Origin: Fluviibacter sp039805865
Lineage (GTDB): Bacteria > Pseudomonadota > Gammaproteobacteria > Burkholderiales > Rhodocyclaceae
Length of the DNA: 64,000 bases
Assembly (NCBI GenBank): GCA_039805865.1
Contig: JBDLTI010000001.1
Span: 1 to 64,000 of the forward strand
Reading direction: 5' to 3'
The position numbers and the translations under genes were made by a program. Position 1 is the first letter of the stretch. Every line of letters starts with the position of its first letter. Of this stretch, positions 33,534 through 42,521 are shown piece after piece. Under the pieces are notes generated by a model that was not told the DNA's origin, did no database searches, and was given only the letters and a program-made list of their open reading frames with translations.

Positions 33534-34840
33534 CCCATAGTGGTTCGGAACAGAAACCTAACGTGTGGCGCGCTCTCTGGACGCGCCACATGGCTATTTG
33601 CGTCCTGATTGGTTTTGCATCCGGTCTGCCGCTTTACCTGCTGTTGAATCTTGTGCCGGCCTGGTTGCGCTCGAGTGGCGTCAACCTGAAGACCATTGGC
33701 CTCTTTGCGCTGATCCAGTTTCCCTACACCTGGAAATTTATCTGGGCACCCCTGCTCGATCGCTATGGCCTCAATTTTTTGAAGCTGGGACGGCGTCGTG
33801 GCTGGATGCTGGTAACGCAGTTAGGATTGGTCGGTGCGATTGGCGCACTGGGCGGGTTTGATCCGCATACGGAAATCAGCACCATTATGCTGATCGCTGC
33901 ATTGGTGGCGGTGTTCTCGGCAACTCAGGATATCGCCCTGGACGCATTTCGTCGTGAGCTGCTTTCTGATGAAGAACTGGGTCTGGGTAATTCCGTTTTC
34001 GTGAATGCGTACCGTGTAGCCGGCCTGGTGCCCGGCTCCGTGTCTTTGATCTTGGCGGATCATTTGCCGTGGGCAGAGGTTTTCTGGATAACGGCGGCTT
34101 TTATGGTGCCCGGGGTTGTCGCGACGTTCTGGGTGCGCGAGCCGCAAGGCGATGAGCAGGCGCCGCGCACGCTGAAGCAGGCGGTGGTAGAACCCTTTAA
34201 CGAATTTATGGCACGGGCGGGCTGGAAGAGCGCTGTCACCGTGCTGATCTTTATTTTCTGCTACAAGCTCGGTGACTCACTCTGTACGGCACTGGCCACG
34301 CCGTTCTATCTGGACATGGGCTACGCCAAGAGCGATATCGGCCTGGTGGCCAAGAACGCCGGTCTCTGGCCCGCGGTGATTGGCGGCTTGCTCGGTGGTT
34401 TGTGGATGGTGAAGCTGGGCATCAACCGCGCACTCTGGTTGTTCGGGGTTGTGCAGGTGGTGTCCATTTTCGGTTTTGCCTGGCTGGCAGCGGCGGGTCC
34501 GCAAAGTGCTATTGGCCCGAACGAACTGGCGAGCCTGGCGCTCGTAATCGGTTTTGAAGCGCTAGGTGTGGGTCTGGGCACAGCTGCCTTTGTGGCCTTT
34601 ATTGCGCGTTCGACCAATCGTGCCTACACGGCAACACAGTTTGCGTTGTTCACCAGCCTGGCGGCAGTGCCGCGTACGTTGGTGAACGCATCGGCTGGTT
34701 GGTTGGTCGAGCAGATTGGTTGGTATGGCTTCTTCTGGTTGTGCGCATTTCTTGCGATTCCCGGTATGTTGTTGTTGTTTAAAGTGGCGCCGTGGTCCGG
34801 CGATGACCGGGGAACGGCCAGCGAGGCGCGTGCTGCATGA
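33530..34840 (+). CDS. ampG: AmpG-like MFS permease
   Basis: A 436-residue inner-membrane protein with about 12 hydrophobic helices. GFASGLPLYLLLNLVPAWLRS and the DRYGLNFLKLGRRRGWML loop resemble AmpG, which imports GlcNAc-anhydromuropeptides released from peptidoglycan. The ATQDIALDAFRRELL segment also fits that branch. Its start overlaps the metW stop by 4 bases (ATGA) and its own stop overlaps the next gene in the same way. Substrate specificity cannot be fixed from the sequence; other MFS muropeptide or siderophore exporters are alternatives. Confidence 0.8.
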   Translation: MTHSGSEQKPNVWRALWTRHMAICVLIGFASGLPLYLLLNLVPAWLRSSGVNLKTIGLFALIQFPYTWKFIWAPLLDRYGLNFLKLGRRRGWMLVTQLGLVGAIGALGGFDPHTEISTIMLIAALVAVFSATQDIALDAFRRELLSDEELGLGNSVFVNAYRVAGLVPGSVSLILADHLPWAEVFWITAAFMVPGVVATFWVREPQGDEQAPRTLKQAVVEPFNEFMARAGWKSAVTVLIFIFCYKLGDSLCTALATPFYLDMGYAKSDIGLVAKNAGLWPAVIGGLLGGLWMVKLGINRALWLFGVVQVVSIFGFAWLAAAGPQSAIGPNELASLALVIGFEALGVGLGTAAFVAFIARSTNRAYTATQFALFTSLAAVPRTLVNASAGWLVEQIGWYGFFWLCAFLAIPGMLLLFKVAPWSGDDRGTASEARAA

Positions 34841-35574
34841 GTGCACAGACGCTGATTGCAGCAGCCGAAACGCTTTCGGCCCAGCTGGATGGCTTGTCGT
34901 TTTCTGCACCCGTAACGCATGTATACAACCCGCTGGATTACGCGGGCGCAGCGCACACCCAGTATCTGCAGCAGTGGGGTGATCAGCCACAGCCGCGACG
35001 TGTGATTTTTCTGGGCATGAATCCCGGCCCCTTCGGTATGGTGCAAGTGGGTGTGCCTTTTGGCGAAGTGGCGATCGCACATGACTGGTTACAGATTAAC
35101 GCACCGATTCGTCAGCCCTTGCACATGAACCCCAAGCGCCCCATCGAAGGCTGGGCCTGTACCCGCTCCGAGGTGAGCGGGCGACGTTTATGGGGTTTGT
35201 TCCGGGATCGCTTTGACACGCCGGAAGCGTTTTTTGCCGAACACTTTGTGGCGAATTATTGCCCGCTGGCGTTTTTTGATAATGCGCGCAATGTCACACC
35301 CGACAAATTACCGGCTGCAGAGATGGCTCCGGTCATCGCTGCTTGTGATGAACACCTGCGTACATTGGTGCAGACGATGCAGCCAGAGTGGGTGGTGGGC
35401 GTGGGTGCTTATGCTGAGGCGCAAGCCGTGCGGGCGTTGGCATCGAGCCGAAATCAGCCCCGTATTGGCCGTGTCTTACATCCGAGCCCGGCATCGCCCG
35501 CAGCAAATCGGGGCTGGGCGGAAGCCGCCACAAAACAGCTGGTAGAACAGCGGATCTGGCGCGCAGCCGTTTAG
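34837..35574 (+). CDS. SMUG-type single-strand-selective uracil-DNA glycosylase
   Basis: Removes uracil (and related bases) from DNA as the first step of base excision repair. The 245-residue product shows the SMUG1 motif 1 GMNPGPFGM (60-68) followed by VQVGVPFGEV, an ANYCPLAFFDNARNVTP block and motif 2 HPSPASP near the C-terminus. These differ from family 1 UDG (GQDPYH). SMUG1-like proteins are uncommon in bacteria but known. The gene is fused into the metX-metW-ampG chain by a 4-base overlap, an unusual setting for a repair enzyme. Confidence 0.88.
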   Translation: MSAQTLIAAAETLSAQLDGLSFSAPVTHVYNPLDYAGAAHTQYLQQWGDQPQPRRVIFLGMNPGPFGMVQVGVPFGEVAIAHDWLQINAPIRQPLHMNPKRPIEGWACTRSEVSGRRLWGLFRDRFDTPEAFFAEHFVANYCPLAFFDNARNVTPDKLPAAEMAPVIAACDEHLRTLVQTMQPEWVVGVGAYAEAQAVRALASSRNQPRIGRVLHPSPASPAANRGWAEAATKQLVEQRIWRAAV

Positions 35575-35586
35575 GTGCGCAATGGC

Positions 35587-35892
35587 TTAGGCTAGTAAGG
35601 GCCCGAGCTTCTGGCGGATGAAACGGAGTGTGCGCCACCCGACCAAGCCTTTGCTCGCCAGTTTGAAGGCACCTTTGGGGCGCCAGAGCACCAGTACAAA
35701 AAGACCGATACCCATCACGATCGGGTTCTCGCCAATCCAGCGGCGGGTGCGTTCGGCGCCTTCAACCACGTGGTCGGCCGCGTTTAATGCATCGACTATC
35801 GGCGCGCAGCTAAGCGCAAGTGCTGACCGCTGCTGGCTAATCCGTTCTAGTAGACGTCCACGTTGGACGGCGCGCTCAGTCAGTGCTGACAT
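35587..35892 (-). CDS. YqjK-like protein
   Basis: A 101-residue basic protein. It starts MSALTERAVQRGRLLERISQQR, the YqjK-type N-terminus, and has one hydrophobic segment (ENPIVMGIGLFVLVLW) followed by a basic tail. The start at 35892 overlaps the end of the preceding gene by 17 bases. It is the last gene of an ElaB/YqjD-YqjE-YqjK set, which in enterobacteria is linked to stationary phase and the inner membrane. It ends 12 bases from the convergent uracil-DNA glycosylase gene. Confidence 0.75.
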   Translation of the reverse strand: MSALTERAVQRGRLLERISQQRSALALSCAPIVDALNAADHVVEGAERTRRWIGENPIVMGIGLFVLVLWRPKGAFKLASKGLVGWRTLRFIRQKLGPLLA

Positions 35893-36262
35893 AGCTATCT
35901 TGAGCGGGTGGCCTGAGTGCTGCCCGATCGGTTTGTAGGGCTTGCAAGCTATCGGAAAAGATATCGGCACCCGCTCTGGCATGACGGCTTGCGCGCCAGA
36001 TGGAGAATGCGGCCAGCAGTGCGAATAAAGCCGTAGCCCCGCCGAGAATTGCCAAGCGTTGTTCCCAGTAGGCAACGACGAGCCAGGCAAGGAGTGTGAC
36101 AACGGCAACGCCAGAGAAAAATACGGCAACTGCGGTAAATGCAAATAGGGCAACCAGATGGTCACGTGCATCGGCGAGCTCAAGGCCTAGTAACTCGAGG
36201 CGGGTTTGAACCACCCCGAGTATCTGGCGAAGCTGATCGCGTGCTGCGTCGAGCAGTTTCAT
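35876..36262 (-). CDS. YqjE-like phage-holin-family membrane protein
   Basis: A 128-residue protein with an N-terminal amphipathic helix (LLDAARDQLRQILGVVQTRLELLGLEL) and two hydrophobic helices (about 38-62 and 68-88). This is the YqjE/putative holin superfamily III layout. Despite the family name no lysis role is implied. It lies 18 bases downstream of the ElaB-like gene and overlaps the YqjK-like gene. Confidence 0.8.
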   Translation of the reverse strand: MKLLDAARDQLRQILGVVQTRLELLGLELADARDHLVALFAFTAVAVFFSGVAVVTLLAWLVVAYWEQRLAILGGATALFALLAAFSIWRASRHARAGADIFSDSLQALQTDRAALRPPAQDSYVSTD

Positions 36263-36280
36263 GAATAGAAGCGAAGTCGA

Positions 36281-36589
36281 TTAACGACGGCCAATCAGCA
36301 CGCCGAGTGCCAGACCCAGTGCCGCTGCAATGCCAACGGCCTTCCATGGTTCGGTCTGTACAAAGTCATCGGCAGCGTGTGCCGCTGCTTTAGCCTTCTC
36401 TGTCGCATATGCTTGGGCATCAGCAAGCGATACCTTCGCTTCTTGCAGATGCTTTTCCAGGCGACCACGTAATTCGGTCACTTTTTCGCCAGCCTGACCA
36501 GCGGTAGCGCGCAACAACTCTTCAGTATCCGCAACGACCAGTTTCAGGTCGGCAACGAGTTTTTCTTTGGAGGCTGTGGTGTTCGACAT
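36281..36589 (-). CDS. ElaB/YqjD-family (DUF883) ribosome-associated membrane protein
   Basis: A 102-residue protein with a long helical, charged N-terminal region and a C-terminal tail anchor (AVGIAAALGLALGVLIGRR) ending in the Gly-rich GVLIGRR typical of the family. In E. coli the homologues are tail-anchored inner-membrane proteins made in stationary phase that bind ribosomes. The start MSNTTASKEK at 36589 is preferred because AGGA lies 7 bases upstream. First gene of the three-gene set. Confidence 0.88.
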   Translation of the reverse strand: MSNTTASKEKLVADLKLVVADTEELLRATAGQAGEKVTELRGRLEKHLQEAKVSLADAQAYATEKAKAAAHAADDFVQTEPWKAVGIAAALGLALGVLIGRR

Positions 36590-36683
36590 GTGAATCCTTT
36601 CTAAATGTGTCTTCACGAATGCTTATGATGCATCCGCAAACTTAGCCTACGCTTAACGCGAGGCACTTGCAATTGTCGCTTTG

Positions 36684-37502
36684 TTAAAGCGTTAAATCGT
36701 AATCGATAACAAGCGGTGCGTGGTCCGAGAACTTCTGCTCTTTATAAACTGAAGCAGTACGGGCTGTGGCTGCAATGCTCGGTGTCGCGATCTGGTAATC
36801 AATACGCCAACCCACGTTATTGGCATAAGCCTGGCCGCGATTGCTCCACCATGTATAGCATTCACTGGTGGATTCCGGATGCAGTGCGCGGTAGACGTCG
36901 ACCCAGCCGAGTTCATCGAGCAGCTGCGTCATCCAGGCGCGCTCTTCTGGTAGAAAACCGGAGTTTTTCTGGTTGGATTTCCAGTTCTTAAGGTCTTGTT
37001 CTTTATGGGCAATATTCCAGTCGCCACAGACAATCACTTCGCGCCCGGAATCTTTAAGCGATTTCATGCGCGGCAGAAATTCATCCATGAAATGAAATTT
37101 GGCCATCTGGCGTTCTGGCGAACTGGAACCCGAGGGTAGATACAGCGAAACAACAGTGACTTTGCCCAGGTTGAGTTCCAGATAGCGACCTTCGGCATCA
37201 AAGTCTGGATGGCCGATGCCCCGGGCGATTTGTGTCGGCTGATGGGGCGTCCAGATGCCAACGCCGCTGTAACCGGGGCGCTCGGCGAGATGCCAGTAGC
37301 CAGTGAGGCCGCAGGGATTCTCCATGGTGCCGTCTTTGGCCATGTCTTTGAGCGTGGCTCGGACTTCCTGTGTGCAGATGGCGTCTGCGTTCTGAGTGGC
37401 AAGCCATTCGGCAAAGCCCTTTTTCCAGGCGGAGCGGATGCCGTTGAGGTTGGCAGAGATAATGCGCATGTTCAGTGGGTCGTAGACTGTGAGAAACTGC
37501 AT
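36684..37502 (-). CDS. xth: Exodeoxyribonuclease III (AP endonuclease)
   Basis: Cuts DNA at abasic sites and degrades 3' ends in base excision repair, acting after glycosylases such as the SMUG-type enzyme encoded nearby. Motifs of the EEP fold are present: ISANLNGIRSAW, ICTQEVRA, GRYLELNLGKVTVVSLYLPSG, CGDWNIAHKEQDLKN, RIDYQIATP and SDHAPLVIDY. Two starts are possible: 37502 has a good AAGGA, giving 272 residues, and 37469 gives the usual MRIISANLNG N-terminus (261 residues). The annotated start follows the ribosome-binding site. Confidence 0.94.
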   Translation of the reverse strand: MQFLTVYDPLNMRIISANLNGIRSAWKKGFAEWLATQNADAICTQEVRATLKDMAKDGTMENPCGLTGYWHLAERPGYSGVGIWTPHQPTQIARGIGHPDFDAEGRYLELNLGKVTVVSLYLPSGSSSPERQMAKFHFMDEFLPRMKSLKDSGREVIVCGDWNIAHKEQDLKNWKSNQKNSGFLPEERAWMTQLLDELGWVDVYRALHPESTSECYTWWSNRGQAYANNVGWRIDYQIATPSIAATARTASVYKEQKFSDHAPLVIDYDLTL

Positions 37503-37568
37503 CTCATTATCCTTGAAGTTTTCCTCTGGTAGTCACGGCAGTGGCTAACAAGTTCAACAGGAGTTTTT

Positions 37569-38453
37569 ATGCGCGTAGGTTTCGTTGGTCTAGGCATCAT
37601 GGGTCGCCCGATGGCGCTGAACCTCTTGAAAGCTGGTCATGATGTTGTTGTCTGGGCGCGTCGTAAAGAATCGATGGCACCATTGCTTGAAGCCGGTGCA
37701 CAGGGCGCCGATAGCCCGGCCGCTGTAGCTACCGAGGCTGATGTGGTGTTTTCCATGGTGGCGGACGCGCCGGATGTGCGCGAAGTGATGTTGGGTCGTC
37801 AGGGTGTGGTGCAGAGCAAGCGCCCGGGGCTGATCGCGATTGATATGAGCACGATTCCGCCGGCGGCTGCTAAAAGCATCGGCGCTGATCTGGCCGCCCA
37901 GGGTGTGACTTTTCTAGATGCGCCTGTGTCGGGTGGCGAAGTGGGTGCGGTTGCAGGCACCCTATCGATTATGGTGGGTGGCGACAAAGCCGCGTTTGAC
38001 AAGGTGCAGCCGCTATTCGCCTGTATGGGTAAGAATGTAGTGCATATTGGTGTATCGGGGGCTGGTCAGGTGGCGAAAGCGGCCAACCAGATTCTGACCG
38101 GGGTCGGTGTACTCGCTGTTGCTGAGGCAATGGCCTTTGCTAAAAAGAACGATGCTGATCCCGCTAAAGTAAGAGAAGCATTGATGGGTGGGTTTGCCGG
38201 TTCCAAGATTCTCGAGAACCACGGGCAACGCATGATTGATCGGAATTTCAAGCCGGGCTTCAAGAGCTGGATGCACGAGAAGGACATGAATATCGTGATG
38301 CAGACAGCCCATGACCTCGGGCTTTATTTGCCGGCCTCTGCGGCGACAGCACAGATGTATAAGGCGATGGTGGGTTCCGGTCTGGGCGAGGAAGACTCGA
38401 TTGCGGTATTGAAACTGCTTGAGCGTTTATCTGGGCAGGAAGGTAACGGTTAA
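37569..38453 (+). CDS. 2-hydroxy-3-oxopropionate reductase-like dehydrogenase (GarR/GlxR type)
   Basis: A 294-residue member of the 3-hydroxyisobutyrate dehydrogenase family. N-terminal NAD(P)-binding motif VGFVGLGIMGRPMALNLL, substrate loop DAPVSGGEVGAVAGTL and catalytic Lys in GAGQVAKAANQ are all present. GarR/GlxR enzymes reduce tartronate semialdehyde to glycerate in glyoxylate and glucarate use, which fits the nearby glycolate oxidase genes (42522-46343), but gcl and hyi are not in the window. Family members with other substrates cannot be excluded. CAGGAG precedes the ATG. Confidence 0.85.
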   Translation: MRVGFVGLGIMGRPMALNLLKAGHDVVVWARRKESMAPLLEAGAQGADSPAAVATEADVVFSMVADAPDVREVMLGRQGVVQSKRPGLIAIDMSTIPPAAAKSIGADLAAQGVTFLDAPVSGGEVGAVAGTLSIMVGGDKAAFDKVQPLFACMGKNVVHIGVSGAGQVAKAANQILTGVGVLAVAEAMAFAKKNDADPAKVREALMGGFAGSKILENHGQRMIDRNFKPGFKSWMHEKDMNIVMQTAHDLGLYLPASAATAQMYKAMVGSGLGEEDSIAVLKLLERLSGQEGNG

Positions 38454-38459
38454 ACAACA

Positions 38460-39356
38460 ATGGCAATCATTCCACGAGTTCCCAATATTCAGGGATTGCT
38501 GGCGTTCGAAGCGCTGGCAAGACACCGTAACGTCACGCAGGTAGCGGATGAACTGCACATTACGCCGAGCGCAATCAGCCATCGTATTCGCCAGATAGAG
38601 ACGCAGCTTAAATTCAAATTGTTTGTGCGTAAGGATTTCAGCCTAACCCCGGAGGGCGAGGCTTATCTTAAGCGGGTGCGCGAAGCGCTGGCGATTTTAC
38701 GAGTCGCGGAACCTCCTGTTGCTCAGGATGCCCGAACCCAGTTGCGCATTGCAGTCACGCCTACCTTTTCCCGGCAGGTGTTGATGCCGCGTCTACCGTT
38801 ATTCCGGTACGCCTATCCGGAAATTGATCTGGTGCTGCAGGTCTCCATTCCCTTATTCAATGTGGTTTCGCAGGAAACCGATCTGGAAGTGCGCTTTGGC
38901 GTCGGGCCGTTTGCCGATCAGGAGTCGGTCCACTTGATGTCGGATTATGCGACACCGGTTTGTAGCCCAAATTATCTGAGTGAAGTGGGTAGTCTCGGCG
39001 GCTTTGATAATGAAGAGCAGGTTGCACGGGCATTGCTGATTCACAGTGAACTGGAACCCTGGGAAACCTGGTTTGATAGTTGCAAGCTGGACAAAACACG
39101 GTTACAGACCACCGCAAAATTTAATGATCTCGGTATGCTTTACGATGCCTCGGCAGCGGGGTTGGGTGTATGCCTGGCGCGTACGACACTGGGCGCTGCC
39201 TGGCTGGATACCGGACGCCTGGTGCGTTTATCAGAGCGTACGGTGGCTGCGCCGAATCATCACTATCTAAGCTGGAAACCAGGAGTTTCAGAGCGTTGGG
39301 AATGTGCAGCCTTCATTGAATGGTTGGTCGATACGCTGGGGCAGACGGCTGAATAA
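38460..39356 (+). CDS. LysR-family regulator, GcvA-like
   Basis: A 298-residue regulator with an N-terminal winged HTH (LAFEALARHRNVTQVADELHITPSAISHRIRQIE) and a periplasmic-binding-like effector domain. The VPNIQGLLAFEALAR start and overall layout resemble the GcvA branch. It starts 6 bases after the GarR-like gene on the same strand, so it may be co-transcribed and could control that gene or the downstream ppc. Ligand unknown. Confidence 0.88.
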   Translation: MAIIPRVPNIQGLLAFEALARHRNVTQVADELHITPSAISHRIRQIETQLKFKLFVRKDFSLTPEGEAYLKRVREALAILRVAEPPVAQDARTQLRIAVTPTFSRQVLMPRLPLFRYAYPEIDLVLQVSIPLFNVVSQETDLEVRFGVGPFADQESVHLMSDYATPVCSPNYLSEVGSLGGFDNEEQVARALLIHSELEPWETWFDSCKLDKTRLQTTAKFNDLGMLYDASAAGLGVCLARTTLGAAWLDTGRLVRLSERTVAAPNHHYLSWKPGVSERWECAAFIEWLVDTLGQTAE

Positions 39357-39454
39357 TCCTCAAGGGCGCTGCTAAAAGTTTTCATACGGGTAATGCCGGT
39401 AGCCTCTATAATTTTCTAAAGCAGGCTCTTCAGAAAACCGGGGGTATACGAAAG

Positions 39455-42256
39455 ATGGAACAGCGTCGCCACAAGCAGGATGCCGAAAAACCCTTGGTCG
39501 AAGATATTCGACTGCTTGGCCGCATTCTGGGTGATGTGATCCGGCGCCGCGAAGGCGAAGCGGTTTTCGAGTGTGTCGAGGCGATCAGAAAATCCTCCGT
39601 AGCGTTCCGGCGTGATGCTAACGAACAGGCGGGCCGCAAGCTCAAGAAGATGCTGAGCGGTTTGAGCGATGAGCTCTCGGTGAGTGTGATTCGCGCTTTT
39701 ACCTATTTCAGCCACCTGGCCAATCTGGCAGAAGACCGTCATTACATTCGCCGTCGCGCTGTGTACGAACATGCGGGCCATTTGCAGCCCGGCAGTATTG
39801 GTGCTGCCATGCAGCGTTTGCGGGTTGGCGGGAAAACGCCACGTCAGATTGCACAAGTACTGGCCGAGGCCTATGTATCACCCGTGCTCACCGCGCACCC
39901 GACCGAAGTGCAACGTAAGAGTATTCTGGATGTGGAGCGTGATATTGCCCAGTTGCTGGCCGAGCGGGATGCGATTCGCGATGAATTCGGTGGCGCCAAG
40001 AGCCGGAAGGCACAGCTAGACCGGAAGTTGCATGACAATGAAGTGCAGCTTCGTGCCCGTGTCACCTTGCTCTGGCAGACACGGCTGCTGCGTTTCACCA
40101 AATTAACGGTGATCGACGAAATCGAGAATGCGCTCAGCTATTACGATGCCACCTTCCTTGAAGAGATTCCTAAGCTCTACGCGACACTGGAAGAAAATCT
40201 GGCTGGATGGCCGGTGCCGAGTTTCTTTCGTATGGGGCACTGGATTGGTGGCGATCGGGATGGCAACCCGAACGTCACAGCACAGACACTGGATTACGCC
40301 ACGCGTCGGCAAAGCGAGGTAGCGCTCCGCTATTATTTGCAGCAAGTCAGAGCTTTGGGGCGCGAGTTATCACAATCCTCCATGCTGACAGAATTTACCC
40401 CGGAATTAATCGCACTGGCCGAGGCATCGGGTGATCAGAGCGAGCACCGGAGTGATGAGCTTTATCGCCGTGCACTTGCAGGCATCCAGGCGCGGTTAAC
40501 GGCAACGCTCCAGAAGTTGAGTGCCGGGGTGCTTGATGGCACTATGGTCCCAGCCGCGCCTGGTTATTCCAGCGCAGAGGCGTTTATCGAAGATTTGCGC
40601 ACTATAGAAGCCTGTTTGCACACTCAGGATGCGGCAGGATTGTGTTTGCACCGTTTGCAGCCGCTTATGCGAGCGGCCGCCGTCTTCGGATTCCATTTGG
40701 CCACAGTTGATCTGCGTCAGAGTTCAGATAAGCACGAAGTGGTGGTTACCGAGCTGTTGGCAGCAGCCGGTATATGTACGACATATAGCGCGCTGGATGA
40801 GCTGGCACGAAGAGCGTGTCTGGTGCAGGTGCTTAACGATGTGCGCCCATTGCGTGTGCCGACGCACGCGTATTCCGAGCACACCCGTGACGAGCTGGCA
40901 ATTTTTGAAACGGCATGCCGGGTGATCCGACAATACGGAGCGATGGCGATTCGTCACTACATCATCAGCCATACAGAGAGTGTCAGCGATTTGCTGGAGG
41001 TGCTGGTGCTACTGAAAGAAGTGGGTCTGATGCGCGGCACGCTGGCGAAAGACGGTATTGCTGATCTGATTGTGGTGCCGTTGTTCGAAACGATTGGTGA
41101 TTTGCGTAATGCGGCGCCGATCATGCGCGAATTCTATGCGTTAGACGGTGTGGCGGCGTTGGTTGCCCGCTCTGGTGGCGAGCAGGACATCATGCTCGGG
41201 TACAGTGATAGCAATAAAGATGGCGGTATCTTTACCAGCAATTGGGAGTTGTACCGGGCTGAGATCGAATTGGCGAAATGCTTTGATAGTCTGGGTGCGG
41301 CGTATGGTATCCGGTTGCGTATGTTCCACGGCCGCGGTGGCACAGTGGGGCGCGGTGGTGGCCCGAGCTATGAAGCGATTCTGGCGCAGCCGCCGGGTAC
41401 GGTGCGTGCCCAGATTCGGTTGACCGAGCAGGGTGAGGTGATTGCCTCCAAGTATGCAAATCCGGAAATCGGACGGCGCAATCTAGAGACCTTGGTGGCG
41501 GCAACCCTGGAAGCCTCCATGTTGAAACCAACGAAGGTGGCGCCCCAATCATTTCTGGATTTGGCGACATTGCTGTCCGAAGCCAGCACGAAGGCTTATC
41601 GTAAACTGGTTTACGAAACACCGGGCTTTACCGATTACTTCTTTGCGGCAACGCCTCTTAAGGAACTGGCGCAACTCAATATCGGGTCGCGTCCGGCATC
41701 GCGCAAAGCATTGCAGCAGATTGAGGATTTACGGGCGATTCCCTGGAGTTTTAGCTGGGGGCAATGCCGCCTCACCTTGCCCGGCTGGTATGGATTTGGC
41801 TCGGCGGTGCATGGTTTTCTAGAGAATCAGACGTTGGGCGAGCGTAAGAAGCGGGTGGCAATGCTGCAGCGCATGTACAGCGAGTGGCCGTTTTTTTGCA
41901 CGCTCTTGTCTAATATGGACATGGTATTAGCGAAAAGCGATCTGGCGTTAGGGTCTCGCTATGCCGAGCTGGTGGCAGATCGTCGTTTACGTAAAAAGAT
42001 CTTTGGCGTGATCGAAGCCGAGTGGCACCTCACCGCAGAAGCGCTGCATATGATTACGGGTGAAAAATCTCGCTTGGCGACCAATCCCGGGCTGGCTCGT
42101 TCCATCCGCCACCGGTTCCCTTACATTGATCCACTGCATCACTTACAGTTGGAGTTAATTCGTCGTTACCGACTGGGACAATCAGGTGAGCGCGTACAAC
42201 GAGGCATCCATCTCAGCATCAATGGTATTTCGGCGGCGCTCAGAAACACGGGTTAA
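39455..42256 (+). CDS. ppc: Phosphoenolpyruvate carboxylase
   Basis: Converts PEP and bicarbonate to oxaloacetate to refill the TCA cycle. The 933-residue product is of normal length. The catalytic His region VLTAHPTEVQRKS, the GGDRDGNPNVT block, VMLGYSDSNKDGG and FHGRGGTVGRGGGP are all intact, and the C-terminus ends in the conserved NTG. The start at 39455 gives a family-like N-terminus (EDIRLLGRILGDVIRRREG). It is a single-gene unit with gaps of about 100 and 160 bases on either side. Confidence 0.97.
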   Translation: MEQRRHKQDAEKPLVEDIRLLGRILGDVIRRREGEAVFECVEAIRKSSVAFRRDANEQAGRKLKKMLSGLSDELSVSVIRAFTYFSHLANLAEDRHYIRRRAVYEHAGHLQPGSIGAAMQRLRVGGKTPRQIAQVLAEAYVSPVLTAHPTEVQRKSILDVERDIAQLLAERDAIRDEFGGAKSRKAQLDRKLHDNEVQLRARVTLLWQTRLLRFTKLTVIDEIENALSYYDATFLEEIPKLYATLEENLAGWPVPSFFRMGHWIGGDRDGNPNVTAQTLDYATRRQSEVALRYYLQQVRALGRELSQSSMLTEFTPELIALAEASGDQSEHRSDELYRRALAGIQARLTATLQKLSAGVLDGTMVPAAPGYSSAEAFIEDLRTIEACLHTQDAAGLCLHRLQPLMRAAAVFGFHLATVDLRQSSDKHEVVVTELLAAAGICTTYSALDELARRACLVQVLNDVRPLRVPTHAYSEHTRDELAIFETACRVIRQYGAMAIRHYIISHTESVSDLLEVLVLLKEVGLMRGTLAKDGIADLIVVPLFETIGDLRNAAPIMREFYALDGVAALVARSGGEQDIMLGYSDSNKDGGIFTSNWELYRAEIELAKCFDSLGAAYGIRLRMFHGRGGTVGRGGGPSYEAILAQPPGTVRAQIRLTEQGEVIASKYANPEIGRRNLETLVAATLEASMLKPTKVAPQSFLDLATLLSEASTKAYRKLVYETPGFTDYFFAATPLKELAQLNIGSRPASRKALQQIEDLRAIPWSFSWGQCRLTLPGWYGFGSAVHGFLENQTLGERKKRVAMLQRMYSEWPFFCTLLSNMDMVLAKSDLALGSRYAELVADRRLRKKIFGVIEAEWHLTAEALHMITGEKSRLATNPGLARSIRHRFPYIDPLHHLQLELIRRYRLGQSGERVQRGIHLSINGISAALRNTG

Positions 42257-42358
42257 TCCTAGCCGTTGCTCGGCTTTGCTCTGTGTGGTGCACCATGGGC
42301 ATGAATAATTCTCACTCTTTGCCGTAAAAAGTTTCACATTAGCGTAGCTAAGGCTTCC

Positions 42359-42364
42359 TATAAT
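42359..42364 (+). promoter_or_regulatory. -10 element upstream of the permease remnant and glc genes
   Basis: TATAAT 55 bases before the remnant ATG. A TTCACA at 42333 could be the -35 but the spacer (20 bases) is long. Confidence 0.4.
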
Positions 42365-42419
42365 CATTGAATGGATACTCTGTACGAGTGCTCTTAATTT
42401 ATCGATAAAAGGCGACATC

Positions 42420-42515
42420 ATGGTTTGGCAACAAATCTACGATCCAATCGGAAACACGATGTTTTGCACGCTGCCCTCGGCAAGTCCCGCGGGCATTATG
42501 CTGATGAATCTGTAA
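42420..42515 (+). pseudogene. Remnant of an L-lactate/glycolate permease (LldP/GlcA family)
   Basis: A 31-codon frame with a good ribosome-binding site (AAAAGG) reads MVWQQIYDPIGN then TMFCTLPSASPAGIM before a stop. L-lactate and glycolate permeases start with a very similar WQQ-YDP-GN block, followed by a [S]TL-A-LP stretch leading into the first membrane helix. The rest of the permease (over 500 codons) is missing, and glcD starts 6 bases after the stop. The likely reading is a large internal deletion of a permease gene that once led the glc operon. The expressed 31-residue peptide could still serve for translational coupling. The family match is from memory and short. Confidence 0.65.
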
Positions 42516-42521
42516 GTCGCC

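Noticed and set aside
35893..36183. A longer version of the YqjK-like protein starting at 36183
   Set aside because: The extra 97 residues lie in the YqjE-like gene in another frame and have no signal or domain; the start at 35892 gives the family N-terminus.
42286..42295. TGGTGCACCA palindrome before the glc genes as an NtrC site
   Set aside because: The half-sites are in the opposite order and without the 7-base spacing.
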